The notes beneath the pieces were generated by a model that saw only the letters and a list, made by a program, of their open reading frames with translations, had not been told where the DNA came from and did not search any database. This document shows, one piece after another, positions 19,901 through 28,765 of a DNA stretch of 38,586 bases. Source of the DNA: Nemertoderma westbladi (lineage: Eukaryota; Xenacoelomorpha; Nemertodermatida; Nemertodermatidae); the NCBI GenBank assembly GCA_032718475.1, contig JAUCBJ010007933.1, positions 1 through 38,586 of the forward strand, given 5' to 3'. Numbering within the stretch: position 1 is the stretch's first letter; every line of letters begins with the position of its first letter. Both the position numbers and the translations under genes were made by a program.

Positions 19901-22900
19901 AGTAGCGAAGTTCTTTATAGCCACCATTTTCACTGACCTTATGCTATGTTCTCCTAGTTCGTCCTGGGGGGTGGACAACGCTCCTACATAATAATCCGCT
20001 GTGATTGTAGATTTCCAAACTTGCATAATGCCGGACATGTTGAGCTTAGTTTGGAACTTGGGTTGTCCAGCAAATATATCTTCGGCTAGCTCTTTGTTGA
20101 TGAATGTTCCTGTGCTGCCGGAGTCCAGGAGGGCGTTCACTACATAACTCCGTTTAGGTCCGTGAACCCTTACCTGCACCACAGGAAACTCTCGGATCCC
20201 TACATTGGAAGATGGCTCTTTCCAAGATGGTTGTCGTTCAGAAGTAGTTAGAGTGAAGTCGTTGTCTGTATCCTTTTCATAGGTGAGTGCTCGATACACT
20301 GCGGTATTTATCATGTAACAGGATTCGTTTTCGTCGGAGAACTCGTCTGTATAGAATCCTTCCATCTCAGATTGATCAGTGTCGTTCACATCACTGAATT
20401 GGACATGTAGCTCGGAATCACTTACCTGATTCGGACTATTTCGATCGAATTCAGCGTGCAACAAGATATGATGTTTCGCACCACACTTTGCACACCTTAT
20501 GTCAGAGAAACAGGTACGCCGTTGGTGTCCTTGTCTGAGGCAATTATAACATAACCGCTTATCCCACATGACTTCGCGTCTCTCCGTTAATGACTTCTTC
20601 AGGAATTCATCACACATATTCAAACGGTGGGTCCCGTCACACAGCGCACATTTCGGTTTGATGTTACTTACCTTATTTTGAGTCACATTGTGTACACTTG
20701 CCCTTTCTTCGGGCTTTCTCACCGGAATTCTCTTGGGAGACGTGGGAGGAGTTTTTCTTACCTGTTCTCTCCTGTCATTTGCTCGAGACTTGAATTTACT
20801 TACCTGATCTTTAGGCATTTTATTGACATAATAAGATCTATCAGTGTCTTTCCCGCTATCTTCTCCTTGAGAAGTCTGGCTTTCGCCGTCGTCTGTATAA
20901 CACACTGGTGTTACCTTTCTCCTAGAGACGGGTTTTTCACTTACCTTGTTTTCCGGTGTCTTCTCTCGGGACTGCTTGAGGAGTTGCAATTTCACTTCTC
21001 CATCCAAGAATGACATGAGATCAGCCATGGTAGGGTCTCGTCGTTGTTGTTCCATCATATATAGTACTTTCTTATCCCAGCGTGTGCCTACCCCACCTTT
21101 CGGTAAAGTAGAAGCCACAGCTCCAATGACCATAGAACTTTGGTATTCATGAGACTTACCTAACCAATCTAATTGTCTACAGATCTCTTGAATCTCATCG
21201 GAAAACTCTATTATCCCACTGCTGATGAACTTTCTGGGCGCTACTAATTTTGCATATAAATACTTAGCGATATTATTCCTATTACCATACCTGATGTTTA
21301 GTGTGTCCCAAACTTGTCTTAATCCGTCTGGATGTCCAATAAACTTTAACGCCATTAACTTGGGAGATCCTTCCAAGCACTCGATGAGGTATCTAAGTTT
21401 TTCTCCATTAGATAGTACAGAGTTCTGTATGTTATCTTTGTAATATTCATTAAAAGGTAACCATTTCATCTCATCTCCATTGAATTTGACTACCTCTCCC
21501 ACCTTCACCGCTTGACGGGCTTCGGTTCTAGCCATTTGACGCGTAAAACTTTCTTGGGCCATCGTGTTATTTAATATCGAGTTATCGGTATATAAATTTC
21601 TCGGATTATGATCAGGTCTATAGGGAATGTCATTATCAACAGGTCTATAATTACCCTTAATAGGGTTCACTATAGGAGTTTCTACTTCGCTAGCAGTATA
21701 GATGCGTGTAGGCTCCACACCTTGCGCATGAGATATTTCAGACCTAACAGGTTGACACATTGTTACAGGGGGTGGTGGTATACCCTTTTGTAAATTTACT
21801 AATTTATCGCGTTCTAGCGCGATATTTTGCTGCACTTCTTGCAACTCTAGCCTACTTTCCCTTACTGTGCCCTTTAACTGTTGAACAGTCCCTTCTAACT
21901 CTCGGACCTGTTGAGAGGAGCGTGCTTGATTCTCCTCCATCTTTCCGAGGAGAATGTCCATCCCCCGCCGTCTCTCGTCCACCCAATCAACCGCCGAAAC
22001 GGGATCCGCCAACGTCGTAGCGGGCAGACGAGGGACAACTGGCGACAAATCAGTAATATTTCGCTCGGGGTCCAGGACCTGAACTGTCTTCTGGGCAGTT
22101 CTACTGGGCACAGGTAGCTTAGTGCTATGCAGAGGGAATGTAGAGGTAGCTTCAGGGAGCACAGGTGTGTCTATCACCGAAGGGGTGATTTCAAAAACAG
22201 GCCTAATTATTTCAGGCTCATCTACTATAGTAGGGAGTCTTTCTATTTTAATTATTTGGTCTGTGGGTTCTGTACTGCCTAAGTTGGTGTTATTTAGTTG
22301 CCTTCTAACAGCTGGAGGCAAATCAGGCAATTTCTGACGGTGGAATGTTCTTTTACGTCTGCTTAGACGAGATCTATTTCCTTTGCCTTCAGTATCGGTG
22401 GTATCGCCTTCTTCAGATGATGTATATCCCTGTCTTTTGGGAGTAGATCGATTCATCATCTGCATATTACTAGCTGTTAACTGTTTACTGAAGTCGTCTT
22501 GCTTCTCTTGAAGATTTTCCAACTCCAGTTGGGTGATCTCTTCAGCCGCTCTCCGTTCTGCTTCCGCCACCGCTGCCGCTTTTGCCTCTGCCGCTGCCGC
22601 TTTTGCCTCTGCTGCTGCCGCTTTTGCCTCTGCCGCTGCTTCTGCCAAGGTCGCCTTTCTTTCTGCCTCTGCCACTGCTGCTATCTTTCTGTCTTCTATA
22701 CGTTTTTTCCTTACTTGTTCTTCCTTTTCTCTAGCGATGCGGAGTTGTTCATCGAATTTAGCTCGGTTCGCCGCTAACCTATCTACATCTATTGCATCCA
22801 ACACACGCTGGGCTCCTTCACTATTAGGGCTAAGTCCATCTAGCCTTCTCCTCAACTCTTCATCTCCCAAAAAACGCTGATAGTCTGACAGATAGATGTC

Positions 22901-23860
22901 AATGGCATCCTTCTTATGCGGTTTCTCTGCCGTCGCTTCACTTTCCACTTGGGAAAAAGTAGCGTCCGTTGATTCTCCATGGGTTGAGCGCTCCTCCAGC
23001 TGAGCTTTCCACTGAGCTGCTCCTTGAACCTGGCGACTCACCCGTTGAAACCAAGTCTTTACGGCAACTTGCAACGACGTGTCTTGTCTTCGTTTAGAAG
23101 CCTCCTCAAAGGCCGATAATATTAACCTGATTCGTAGAATTCTTGCTCTTACTTGATAAAGCAGCTGTCCCTGCTCTTGAGGTCCTTGAGGTTGTTGTAA
23201 CAGTTGTTTTTCTACTCGCTCCATAGAGCTGAAGAATCCCTGTGCGTATCCGGCTGTGGACCTCTTCCACACAGCTGGATCTATGGTTTCCTCGGCTACT
23301 CCCATCCGGTGTATGTCTTCCCAGGCAGCTTCGGATAAATCAAACGGGAGTCCGGGTCCGGGAAAGTTCCATTGCGACTCGACCATGGACTTCAGTTCTT
23401 CCCTTGTGTATCCAGCATAACTATCTCTAGTTGAACGCTGGCTTCTCGCCCAATCGATCTGGTGTTCTTCCACAGCGATCAATAATCTAGTGAGTACGGC
23501 TGCAGGAAGGATGAGAAGGGGATCTGAATAAGCCTCATCCGTCATCCTTGCTCCGCGTTCGGGTGTCAGTTCTACCGTATCTTCACTACTGGAGCTGTCG
23601 GGCCGCTGAGAAATAAGTTCTTGGCTCGCGGGTAGTTGCTGTTCCGCTGCTTCTTGGTTCCGCTTGACCTGAGCTCGAGTGCCTATGACAGACCTACGAT
23701 ATTGGACCAGCCTAGGTTCTTTTATTACTACTGGAGGGATGACCTTCCTCACAGTGGGAGGTGAACTGAACTTACGACCAGACGGTTCTACGTCTCTATC
23801 TGAGTCGCAGATAGTTACATCTAATAAACTGTCTGACAGGTTCTGCTTAGTATCAGACAT
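16934..23860 (-). CDS. BEL/Pao gag-pol polyprotein (gag, protease, RT, RNase H, start of integrase)
   Basis: 2308 codons in one frame from ATG at 23860. Residues 1 to about 765 are an acidic/Gln-rich region with an Ala-rich coiled coil at about 375-470. A DUF1759-like gag core starts near 785 (KFNGDEMKWLPF). Zinc knuckles lie at about 1072-1132: CALCDGTHRLNMC, CYNCLRQGHQRRTC, then CAKCGAKHH. The aspartic protease motif LLDSGSTGTF is near 1244. The Pao-type RT has YMDD near 1738 (about 18634-18645). The A17/RNase H-like domain follows, with FGDASDMGIG near 1919. The integrase H..H half is at the end, HSKLYHAG. The product forms capsid particles and copies RNA to DNA. It ends at a TGA inside the integrase zinc domain, which I read as a mutation. 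The 765-residue region before DUF1759 is unusually long. Confidence 0.93.
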   Translation of the reverse strand: MSDTKQNLSDSLLDVTICDSDRDVEPSGRKFSSPPTVRKVIPPVVIKEPRLVQYRRSVIGTRAQVKRNQEAAEQQLPASQELISQRPDSSSSEDTVELTPERGARMTDEAYSDPLLILPAAVLTRLLIAVEEHQIDWARSQRSTRDSYAGYTREELKSMVESQWNFPGPGLPFDLSEAAWEDIHRMGVAEETIDPAVWKRSTAGYAQGFFSSMERVEKQLLQQPQGPQEQGQLLYQVRARILRIRLILSAFEEASKRRQDTSLQVAVKTWFQRVSRQVQGAAQWKAQLEERSTHGESTDATFSQVESEATAEKPHKKDAIDIYLSDYQRFLGDEELRRRLDGLSPNSEGAQRVLDAIDVDRLAANRAKFDEQLRIAREKEEQVRKKRIEDRKIAAVAEAERKATLAEAAAEAKAAAAEAKAAAAEAKAAAVAEAERRAAEEITQLELENLQEKQDDFSKQLTASNMQMMNRSTPKRQGYTSSEEGDTTDTEGKGNRSRLSRRKRTFHRQKLPDLPPAVRRQLNNTNLGSTEPTDQIIKIERLPTIVDEPEIIRPVFEITPSVIDTPVLPEATSTFPLHSTKLPVPSRTAQKTVQVLDPERNITDLSPVVPRLPATTLADPVSAVDWVDERRRGMDILLGKMEENQARSSQQVRELEGTVQQLKGTVRESRLELQEVQQNIALERDKLVNLQKGIPPPPVTMCQPVRSEISHAQGVEPTRIYTASEVETPIVNPIKGNYRPVDNDIPYRPDHNPRNLYTDNSILNNTMAQESFTRQMARTEARQAVKVGEVVKFNGDEMKWLPFNEYYKDNIQNSVLSNGEKLRYLIECLEGSPKLMALKFIGHPDGLRQVWDTLNIRYGNRNNIAKYLYAKLVAPRKFISSGIIEFSDEIQEICRQLDWLGKSHEYQSSMVIGAVASTLPKGGVGTRWDKKVLYMMEQQRRDPTMADLMSFLDGEVKLQLLKQSREKTPENKVSEKPVSRRKVTPVCYTDDGESQTSQGEDSGKDTDRSYYVNKMPKDQVSKFKSRANDRREQVRKTPPTSPKRIPVRKPEERASVHNVTQNKVSNIKPKCALCDGTHRLNMCDEFLKKSLTERREVMWDKRLCYNCLRQGHQRRTCFSDIRCAKCGAKHHILLHAEFDRNSPNQVSDSELHVQFSDVNDTDQSEMEGFYTDEFSDENESCYMINTAVYRALTYEKDTDNDFTLTTSERQPSWKEPSSNVGIREFPVVQVRVHGPKRSYVVNALLDSGSTGTFINKELAEDIFAGQPKFQTKLNMSGIMQVWKSTITADYYVGALSTPQDELGEHSIRSVKMVAIKNFATTQADLYNWDEDESIQHLNIPRFQTDYPGVQILIGQNAHEALETLEKRPAQPQPLQTYALRTRVGWYFTGPSRRTLRERLPQERVCQVSEWEDDASEGDDSTEGIPYSSDNDDVHQLFDEENTIDLLKENEAWQNQVNLCQLLYPSEREAYNDELNDIIERCNAKTRVEHAVRFFTQEAVEPNSYDKALSVEEERAKQIQETTTRFLKDQGRYEVGLPFRKREPKFINNRPLAEKRIAQLHRRLTANSSAKAMYQTQLEKFISKGYAERVPEETPVTERTYYLTHHYVPKPGKPHEVRVVFDGSALYMGQSLNSELLPGPNLLQSLLGILLRLRQYSIAFASDIEGMFLQVKVLDRDRDSLQFLWWPEGDLNQKPVEYWMTIQAFGIISSPSNACSVVRTTAEDNREAFSKEVIDNIKRDIYMDDNLKSLPSVEEAIEVAKGTVECLKRGGFRLTKFTSNSREFLESIPAEDRGAKDLDLIKDDLPETKTLGLKWDTERDILFFQLKQRDNLVRTKRICLSILSTYFDPLGFISPVILIARSLVQQMWLENHSWDDPLKGELLKKWMKWEDSLPAIEDFIISCSYFGHVLPTYSYQLHVFGDASDMGIGIVAYLRVETPDGIKVALVTSKALINNKLKVPRAELKAALYATAIGRNVTEQIDYPLEKTVYWTDALLVLEYITNEVCQFSVFVTNRVAIILSRTTMDQWRHCPGTINPADIASRGATPKELVNTPEWLGGPDFLYREEEEWPPHLTTAEIRQAKGAEKVKPKTRASKSKLFKPAVDLSVLFTSGEDALDQKPTATTKEVMEIRDKDWKSGIPDISQGLSPLLQRAIRHYSSWNRLCKAVTYLKRCFHHRYSGTKPNSDDAPSTSARVHVVKDLPQYKISDRFLKEKISYQEHDETNKQMLRLLQCYEDPDKYFLLLRNPQMRLSDRFSSTMIDGLIRVGGRLTNAPLSFDTKFPILIRNLDIQIKIIVDVHSKLYHAGRE
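22572..22634 (-). repeat. 21-bp repeat encoding coiled-coil heptads
   Basis: Three nearly perfect copies of GCTGCCGCTTTTGCCTCTGC(C/T), each giving seven residues (AEAKAAA register). The DNA period equals one heptad, so copy-number change lengthens the coil without breaking phase. Confidence 0.85.
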
Positions 23861-24049
23861 GTCTATGTATACCGTTGAATGTCTACTGCTGTATTACAGT
23901 CTGAGCAAGTCTAGTAACTCAGTATTAACTGCTAGCCTAGTAATTAATTACCGATACTGCTACTCAGTGTAGTAGTATATATATATAATATATTAGAACA
24001 CCGGTATGCTTATGGTATATATAACTATATAAGTATTATTACAGACTAG

Positions 24050-24260
24050 GTTTATCTCAGAATACCGGTATAATTTTAGCACAAATATATATAAATATAT
24101 AATAGGCCTATCGGGAATACCGATATACAGCTTACAGTTTGTAGTATATATAATTCTGGAATAGAATTAATTACAAGTACCGGTATAATTTCAGCCTAGA
24201 TTTATAGAAATAAAGATAATAGGCCTATCGTAAATACCGGTATATCAATTATTTTAAATA
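24050..24260. repeat. Tandem duplication, period about 115 bp
   Basis: TACCGGTATAATTT at 24063 and 24178, and AATAGGCCTATCG further on in each copy, followed by a second CCG(A/G)TATA block. The copies are diverged. Confidence 0.75.
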
Positions 24261-25180
24261 ATTGAATTTCTGAATTTTTAGGGTTACTTGGTTACTTTAC
24301 TTACTTTATTACCGCTATTTGAGCAGTAGACCAACTGATATGGAGACCTAATGGTTGTATGGTAGGCCTACTATTTATAAATCTTTTGAGTTGATTTATA
24401 ATATATATATACCCTTTAATGGGTTTTGTCAATGTTTGAAATAAATGTTATTATTTCTGGGGAGCAATCACTACACAAAGCGGTGCGCTTTCAGTGATGT
24501 GTTACTTATAGGACACTAAAACAAATAATTCTAATTTACCTAAGTTACTTAATACTACAAATTACGTACAATTCGGGTGAGATTACAATCTCTAAATAAA
24601 CACAAAAATTTACAAAAAACACAAAATACGAATTTTTAGGGTAATTTTACAAGAAGTCTACAAACCAGCCTAACAAAGGGTTAGAAATCTGGTTATTACA
24701 ACGGACAGGGTTCTACGGTATTTGAAAATAATACGTAGTAGTAAGTACACTGCGTTGTCCAGATAGGAAAATACCACCGCCTGACGACCTATAGCCGTAT
24801 CGCTATAGGTTCTACGTTATGTATTACGGAGTGTTCCTACCTAGAAGTTAATAGAGCTAATCGAACGTGCCTATCAACCACTTTACAACACAAATATAAT
24901 GCCTACACTAATTACTCTCGGAAAGCACTGTACACTAAACCCTAAATTAGGTACGAGTACTTGTACAACAGATAATCAGTAGTTAAATATACTTGAACAG
25001 CTAAAAGAACCATGGCATCTGCTGGAGTGACCGATGCACAAAATCACCAGTCTTTACCTACGCCAAGCAGCCCGTGTAGTACCGGGGTTAATTTAACTAT
25101 AGCGGTATGTATAACAAACACAATTACTGTAGGAACAAACTTGGGGAATGAATGTTGCGAATAATCGCATAAACTCTGAA

Positions 25181-25758
25181 TAATAAATATTACGCTACAC
25201 GTACAAACTACTCAAACAAAATGCAGACCGAACACTGACAGACTACTATCAAGCCTAAACAAACTACAGGACATGCAGACTCCGAAATAATTAGGTAGTA
25301 TGCGTTCTAACCCAGTAGTACGACTTATTCTTTAATTGGGGGTTTACCTTACAGCATTCGCTGCCCCTACTTCCTAACCGTTCTTTATCGGACAAGTGAT
25401 CTACACACGCTGCAATCCGTTCAGACCTAATAACAGCCAGACAACTATCCAGCCTACAAATTATCTAAATAAATATTATACGCTACCCGTACAGACTTAC
25501 ACAAACAAAGTACAGACTCAACGATGGCAGACTACTCTCAAGCCTAAATAAACTACAGGACATGCAGACTCCGAAATAATTAGGTAGTATGCGTTCTAAC
25601 CCAGTAGTACGACTTATTCTTTAATTGGGGGTTTACCTTACAGCATTCGCTGCCCCTACTTCCTAACCGTTCTTTATCGGACAGATGATCTACACACACT
25701 GCAATCCGTTCAGACTTAACAACAATCAGACAACAGCTCAGCCTACAAATTGTCTGTA
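25181..25758. repeat. Tandem duplication, period 289 bp
   Basis: AACTACAGGACATGCAGACT begins at 25262 and again at 25551. More than 130 bp after it are identical up to the TTTATCGGACA segment, and flanks on both sides match with substitutions. The mix of an identical core and diverged edges suggests gene conversion or a later partial duplication. Confidence 0.9.
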
Positions 25759-26029
25759 CAATCAGATCAGGCTTACACGTCTTCTGTTCAATACTGGCCT
25801 ACAAACAAATAAAACTTGACAGAAATAAGTAAAAATCTCAATAAAAAACCAGGGCTGCAGTCCCTGATTAATTATTAAGGCCTACCGGTATATAATTATC
25901 AAAATCGAATAATACTGCTGTACCTGTACTGCTGTAGGTACCGGTCCGGGTGGTTAGGTAGTCAGGCCTACTGGGTACCGGTTGCTTCAGCTTTATTGCC
26001 TACTGCAATACAGAAGCAATATCCGTTAT

Positions 26030-27215
26030 TGTTCGCGCTTTCAGACCTTTGGCAGTTTAACCCACCAAATTAGGATGTCTTCTAGATAATAATTCGCTTT
26101 TAGCCTATGACAAGTATTTGATTCACTACACTAGTCGAAACCAATCTGTGCGCGATCATTCACCCGCTGGATATACCCGGGAGATTGGGTTCGACGGCTT
26201 AATCGTATTGCTATGTAAGCCTAATGTATTATTCGACTGACAGTATTATATAATCTCTGACAATATTATTCACCTTCGGGAAATATTAACAGTTCCTTTA
26301 GGACGTGGCGCTCTACCTATATAAACAGAGTTATGACTTAAACTACTCACAACGATATGGCTTAGTTATAATTCACATATATGGCGCATTCTTTAGGAAA
26401 TGCTTCGTTATCAGTCTCACTCATACACAATGCTGCACAATACTGCACACTGATCTGCCGATCTTCACTGATTTTAGTCACATATAAAAGGAACACGGAC
26501 CGAATCATGTAGGGTCTATCAAATAACATTAGATTCACTTCAAACCACTTTAACATAAGTCACAATCGTTATATGTAACCTTTCTCTCTTACCTTCGGTA
26601 TATCAAGAATATTGGGTTTCGGGGTTATTTATCGTTATTCCAAATATAATAATTCATCAACCATATTATGAAGAACTGACAGTAAATAGCAGTATAACAA
26701 TATAAAGTATGCACAGGTTGTTTGATTAGATATGGTATGTTATGTTGTGATAAATGCAGTGATCAGACATCAGATAACGGATATATGTCCTTATAATTAA
26801 GCCTACTAGTGTAAGACTAAAACTGAAAACACGGAGGTGCCAAAAGCCGGTTCTTAGGCTCTGGGCAAAAACATAACACTGAACTACTGAGTTTCTGTAT
26901 ACACCTCCAACACAGAGACAACAAACGCTCTGATTGGTCAACCTGAACAACGAGAGAACAAAGAAACAAAGAAACGTCAACGTGGCAATATCAGCTGCTA
27001 GCCGTCGTCATGGTAGCGACACTGTTTTCAAAAGTATCCAGCTATTGCGTCACGAGATTGTGGATTATGTCCTCTAAAGTACAAATACAGTACAAATACA
27101 TAAGAAATGACTTTTATGTCCTCTAAAACACCAGTACAGCAAGGACACGGCCTGCAAACCTACTACATAGTACTTTAAGGGAAAATAACCGGCTAATTAC
27201 GCAAAAGCTTATACA
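26030..27215 (-). repeat. 5' LTR of the BEL/Pao element (transcript sense)
   Basis: 1186 bp, near-identical to 11741-12931. It should contain the promoter. TTTATATA-type words occur in either strand (for example near 26317-26325), but I cannot tell which one, if any, is the TATA box. Confidence 0.93.
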
Positions 27216-27220
27216 ATGAT
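27216..27220. repeat. 5-bp target-site duplication of the BEL/Pao element (right)
   Basis: ATGAT, identical to 11736-11740. Confidence 0.85.
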
Positions 27221-27228
27221 GATGTTAA

Positions 27229-27700
27229 GCAAACAATTCGAACACCACCAGGTCAGCCAAATACGATAATAGAGGAAGACCAAACATTGCCAAATCGTCT
27301 ATATCACTTTCTACACCAGAGCAATCTACGTGTTTAACCCGAGTACTTGGACAAATATGGGACCTTGACGACGACGAACTCAGATATAATGTATCAAATA
27401 TTCACAACTTTTTATCTTCAATTAAACCATGCAAACGAGCCGTTCTTCAATTATTTGCTCGTTTATATGATACTCTAGGTCTTATTGCTCCGTTTACAGC
27501 AAAAATGAAAATTACCTTCCATGAACTTTGTGTAGAAAAAAAAGGCTGATCGGAATGACGAATTACCATCACATAAATTCTAAAGCAATGGAATGAATGG
27601 ATGAAAACATTACGACTTATTAACAAAGTTCGGATACCAAGATATTTATTTAATAAGATAAGAGTTTGTCGTTCCTTCGCGGATTCACTATTATCGATCG
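27229..27700 (+). pseudogene. Fragment of an older BEL/Pao pol (RT tail to RNase H)
   Basis: Plus-strand frame open from 27229 to a TGA at 27547. It contains RVLGQIWDLDDDELRY, CKRAVLQLFARLYDTLG and LIAPFTAKMKITFHELC, which match the Pao RT/RNase H connection (the same step as DPLGFISPV in the intact element next door). After a short out-of-frame stretch the sense resumes with QWNEWMKTLRL and VRIPRYLF and fades after about 27700. It is on the opposite strand to the intact element, differs strongly from it, and starts only a few bases from that element's 3' flank. It is therefore a separate, older copy that served as the insertion site. Confidence 0.8.
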
Positions 27701-28228
27701 CACCCGAGTTCTCAGTGCACACCAAACACAGTGCATCGCTCGGGAAGTTCAAATTCCCTTTGCGTCACATTGTTAGTTGGTAACAATGTGAGTTATGAGT
27801 TGCTTAAATGTCGAAGGTTGGGAGAATGGAGTGGAGATGCGGCAGAGTTCAGTGAATATAATCCTCCTATTTCTACAAGAGTAGTGTACACAGGCTAATA
27901 ATTATATTGCTGTAAAGAGATTTTACTGTATAATGAATTGTATGGCGGCATGAATATGGATTGCTTGTGGAGAAAGGATTAAGTTATATTATTCTCTACA
28001 AATTCATCATTCCATACGTGAAAAAAAAATCTATAAGCTTATTATTACAGGATCTGTTGCTTCTCCTAACTACAGTAATATAATGTTGTACAGGATACAA
28101 ATTGTAATAAAAATAACGCTGTTAAATTAAATTAAAGTATTCCCTTTATTCGACTTGGTGGTGCCAACTTCTGTGATATTGTACCCGGTGGTAGGCCTAT
28201 ATCACATTCATTCAGGGTTTCTAAACAC
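27701..28228. other. No gene recognised
   Basis: AT-rich. The first part may be very decayed BEL/Pao pol (FADS-like residues near 27677), and the rest shows no pattern. Confidence 0.4.
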
Positions 28229-28369
28229 ATGGCAATCCCTGATATGGTGACGGCATTATTATGCCTATTATTGTTGACACTACAAGTCAATAGACTTGCA
28301 GCTGAAAGTGCTGCTACCGACGATATTTCAGAAGATATTGAAGTGAAGAAAAGGGCCACTACTGGTTAG
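28229..28369 (+). CDS. Possible first exon of a secreted peptide precursor (signal peptide plus KKR site)
   Basis: A 46-codon frame starts with ATG at 28229. The N-terminus has a typical signal-peptide core (MVTALLCLLLLTLQ) followed by small/polar residues, then an acidic stretch (DDISEDIEV) and a tribasic KKR, the usual proprotein-convertase site. Immediately after comes ACTG|GTTAGT (donor GT at 28365-28366), and the stop lies inside that putative intron. The layout signal, acidic spacer, basic cleavage site, splice donor is that of a neuropeptide or other secreted-peptide precursor exon. The Kozak context is weak and the opposite strand is also open, so chance is possible. No downstream exon was found before the SINE. 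The family is unknown. Confidence 0.3.
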   Translation: MAIPDMVTALLCLLLLTLQVNRLAAESAATDDISEDIEVKKRATTG

Positions 28370-28477
28370 TTAAATACCGTACTAATTCGTTAGTTAATAG
28401 AAATATGAAATAAAGCTACAATATCCAATAAATAAAATCTATGATACAATATCAATAGATCCAGAGCAACCCCTGCC

Positions 28478-28765
28478 TAGGTTCCACCTTGGTGTAGTGG
28501 TCGCATTGATTTTACATCTCCCGTAGGTCGTGGGTTCGATCCTAACATGGGCCAGGGCAGTTTTAGTTTCTGCACGAATGCTTTAAAGGGACCAGCCAGG
28601 GCGCATCTCTGCCTTAGTGCCTTGCTCCCTTAAGTGTTAGCTAAATGAGTACTGGAGTTTCCTCTGGGGAGTAAATTTCTGGGGGGACCGCACTATAAGT
28701 CGTCAGACTTTGGGCGTAATGTAATCCCTGGCCTAGCGGCCGAAGAAAATTTACTTTTACTTTGC
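28478..28765 (+). mobile_element. tRNA-derived SINE
   Basis: Head with a pol III A box TGGTGTAGTGG (28490-28500) and B box GGTTCGATCC (28533-28542) at tRNA spacing. A unique body of about 200 bp follows, including GGCCTAGCGGCC (a palindrome), and then a T/A-rich tail with TTTACTTTTACTTTG. It does not fold as an intact tRNA and has extra sequence on the 3' side, so it is a SINE rather than a gene. It needs a partner LINE for movement; I cannot say which. Confidence 0.8.

Larger units (their letters stand above)
23861..26029 (-). other. BEL/Pao 5' leader (untranslated), 2.2 kb
   Basis: Lies between the 5' LTR and the gag ATG. No long ORF is present. It holds a 115-bp duplication (24050-24260) and a 289-bp duplication (25181-25758), and ACCGGT recurs several times. 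The bases just inside the LTR (ATAACGGATATTGC in transcript sense) do not start with the TGG expected for a tRNA 3'-end primer site, so no primer-binding site is called. Confidence 0.65.
11741..27215 (-). mobile_element. Complete BEL/Pao LTR retrotransposon, 15.5 kb
   Basis: Direct repeats of about 1.19 kb (TG...CA ends) flank a minus-strand gag-pol, with ATGAT target duplications outside. Transcription order is LTR 27215-26030, leader 26029-23861, gag-pol 23860-15756, 3' region 15755-12932, LTR 12931-11741. The protein order protease (DSGST), Pao-type RT/RNase H, integrase and a DUF5641-like C-terminus is diagnostic of BEL/Pao. Typical members are about 4-10 kb; this one is larger because of an extended gag, a long leader and a long 3' region. 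By eye the LTRs differ at about five bases and two indels, which implies recent insertion, yet integrase has two lesions. Confidence 0.93.

Noticed and set aside
28478-28550. Functional tRNA gene
   Set aside because: It has A and B boxes but a poor acceptor stem and continues into a SINE body.
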